NCBI GenBank assembly: GCA_003556865.1
Contig: PWQF01000153.1
Location: 1 to 6,190 of the forward strand
Length of the DNA: 6,190 nt
Reading direction: 5' to 3'
DNA from: Elusimicrobiota bacterium
GTDB lineage: Bacteria > CG03 > SLGR01 > PWQF01
Position numbers and translations under genes: made by a program. Of the stretch, positions 5,985 through 6,190 are shown piece by piece. Position 1 is the stretch's first letter. Every line of letters begins with the position of its first letter. The notes under the pieces are model-generated. The model had not been told where the DNA came from. It did not search any database and worked only from the letters and a program-made list of their open reading frames with translations.

Positions 5985-6190
5985 GAAGGGTAGTAGGGAC
6001 ATCTTTAAGGCCCCGGCTTTCTGTTTTCAGGTCCAACCGGCACATATCCGCCCAGGTAGTTGATGACCAGAAAGGAATAACTATAGCCGGTTTTTCTTCA
6101 AACTCATCTGAGCTGGCCTCTAAAAAATTTAAAAACCCTCAGGAAAGGGCAAAAGAGACCGGCCGGGTTCTTGCCCGGATGGCTATAAAG
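5981..6190 (+). CDS. rplR: 50S ribosomal protein L18, N-terminal part (3' end outside window)
   Basis: The first 70 codons are visible and the frame stays open to the window edge. The family is usually 110-125 residues. [25 protein letters not shown] (10-34) is a clear L18 signature ([20 protein letters not shown]), with Ser in place of the usual Tyr in HIYAQ. A region matching the later helix, [14 protein letters not shown], ends the window. L18 binds 5S rRNA and brings it into the 50S central protuberance with L5. Only MRRVVGTSL precedes RPRL, so the protein is roughly 13-18 residues shorter at the N-terminus than T. thermophilus or B. subtilis L18. The missing residues are the Arg/Lys-rich segment that touches 5S rRNA. 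In this frame a TGA at 5918-5920 and no ATG, GTG or TTG upstream rule out a simple longer start. No clear ribosome binding site is seen. Confidence 0.92.
   Translation, partial: [70 protein letters not shown]

Noticed and set aside
387..6002. Many open reading frames on the - strand (for example 3437-3865, 3825-4253, 4381-4845, 5207-5665, 5622-6002)
   Set aside because: Each lies opposite a clearly conserved ribosomal protein gene. They lack recognisable domains and are explained as the complement of Lys/Glu/Gly-rich coding sequence.
1..6190. Mobile elements, CRISPR repeats, tRNA or rRNA genes, defence or biosynthetic genes
   Set aside because: None seen. The window is filled by ribosomal protein genes in conserved order, leaving no room for an unknown system.

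Overview
The window is an uninterrupted block of bacterial ribosomal protein genes, all on the + strand. It is the middle of the S10 operon running straight into the spc operon. The order is L4 (3' part), L23, L2, S19, L22, S3, L16, L29, S17, L14, L24, L5, S14, S8, L6, L18 (5' part). Every protein is identified from conserved family residues read by eye, since no database search was possible. This order, the bacterial forms of S17, L14 and L24, and the lack of archaeal insertions show that the source is a bacterium.

The lineage is less clear. Base composition is moderate, around the mid-40s % G+C by eye. ATA (Ile) and AGG/AGA (Arg) codons are used heavily even in these normally highly expressed genes. 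S14 is the short four-cysteine zinc type, and L24 keeps a cysteine-pair zinc ribbon. TAA, TAG and TGA all act as stops, so the genetic code is standard. This fits several uncultured or early-branching bacterial phyla, possibly thermophilic ones, but no genus or phylum can be named safely.

Layout: 1-353 is the C-terminal half of L4. From 353 to 3595 come the S10-operon genes L23 to S17. From 3597 to the window end come the spc-operon genes L14 to L18. No promoter, terminator or leader is visible at the usual S10/spc boundary (3596), so the two operons are probably cotranscribed here. Only 18 bases of the window lie between genes. Seven junctions overlap (1, 8, 1, 17, 11, 7 and 4 nt) and the largest gap is 7 nt, so translational coupling is likely throughout. 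No stretch of 300 bases lacks a gene.

Functionally, the products are early and middle assembly proteins of both subunits. L4, L22, L23, L24 and L29 surround the peptide exit tunnel. L2, L14 and L16 support the peptidyl transferase centre or the subunit interface. L5 and L18 bind 5S rRNA. S3, S14 and S19 build the 30S head, and S8 and S17 its body.

I found no novel system. The most unusual point is the L6/L18 junction. L6 carries an extra Gly-rich tail, while L18 begins at an ATG that leaves out most of its usual basic 5S-rRNA-binding N-terminus. Another frame across the same bases reads an Arg-rich peptide that looks like the missing part. Smaller points are the 17-nt L29/S17 overlap, a Pro-to-Ala change beside the L2 DHPHGGG motif, an extra cysteine in L24, and the codon usage.
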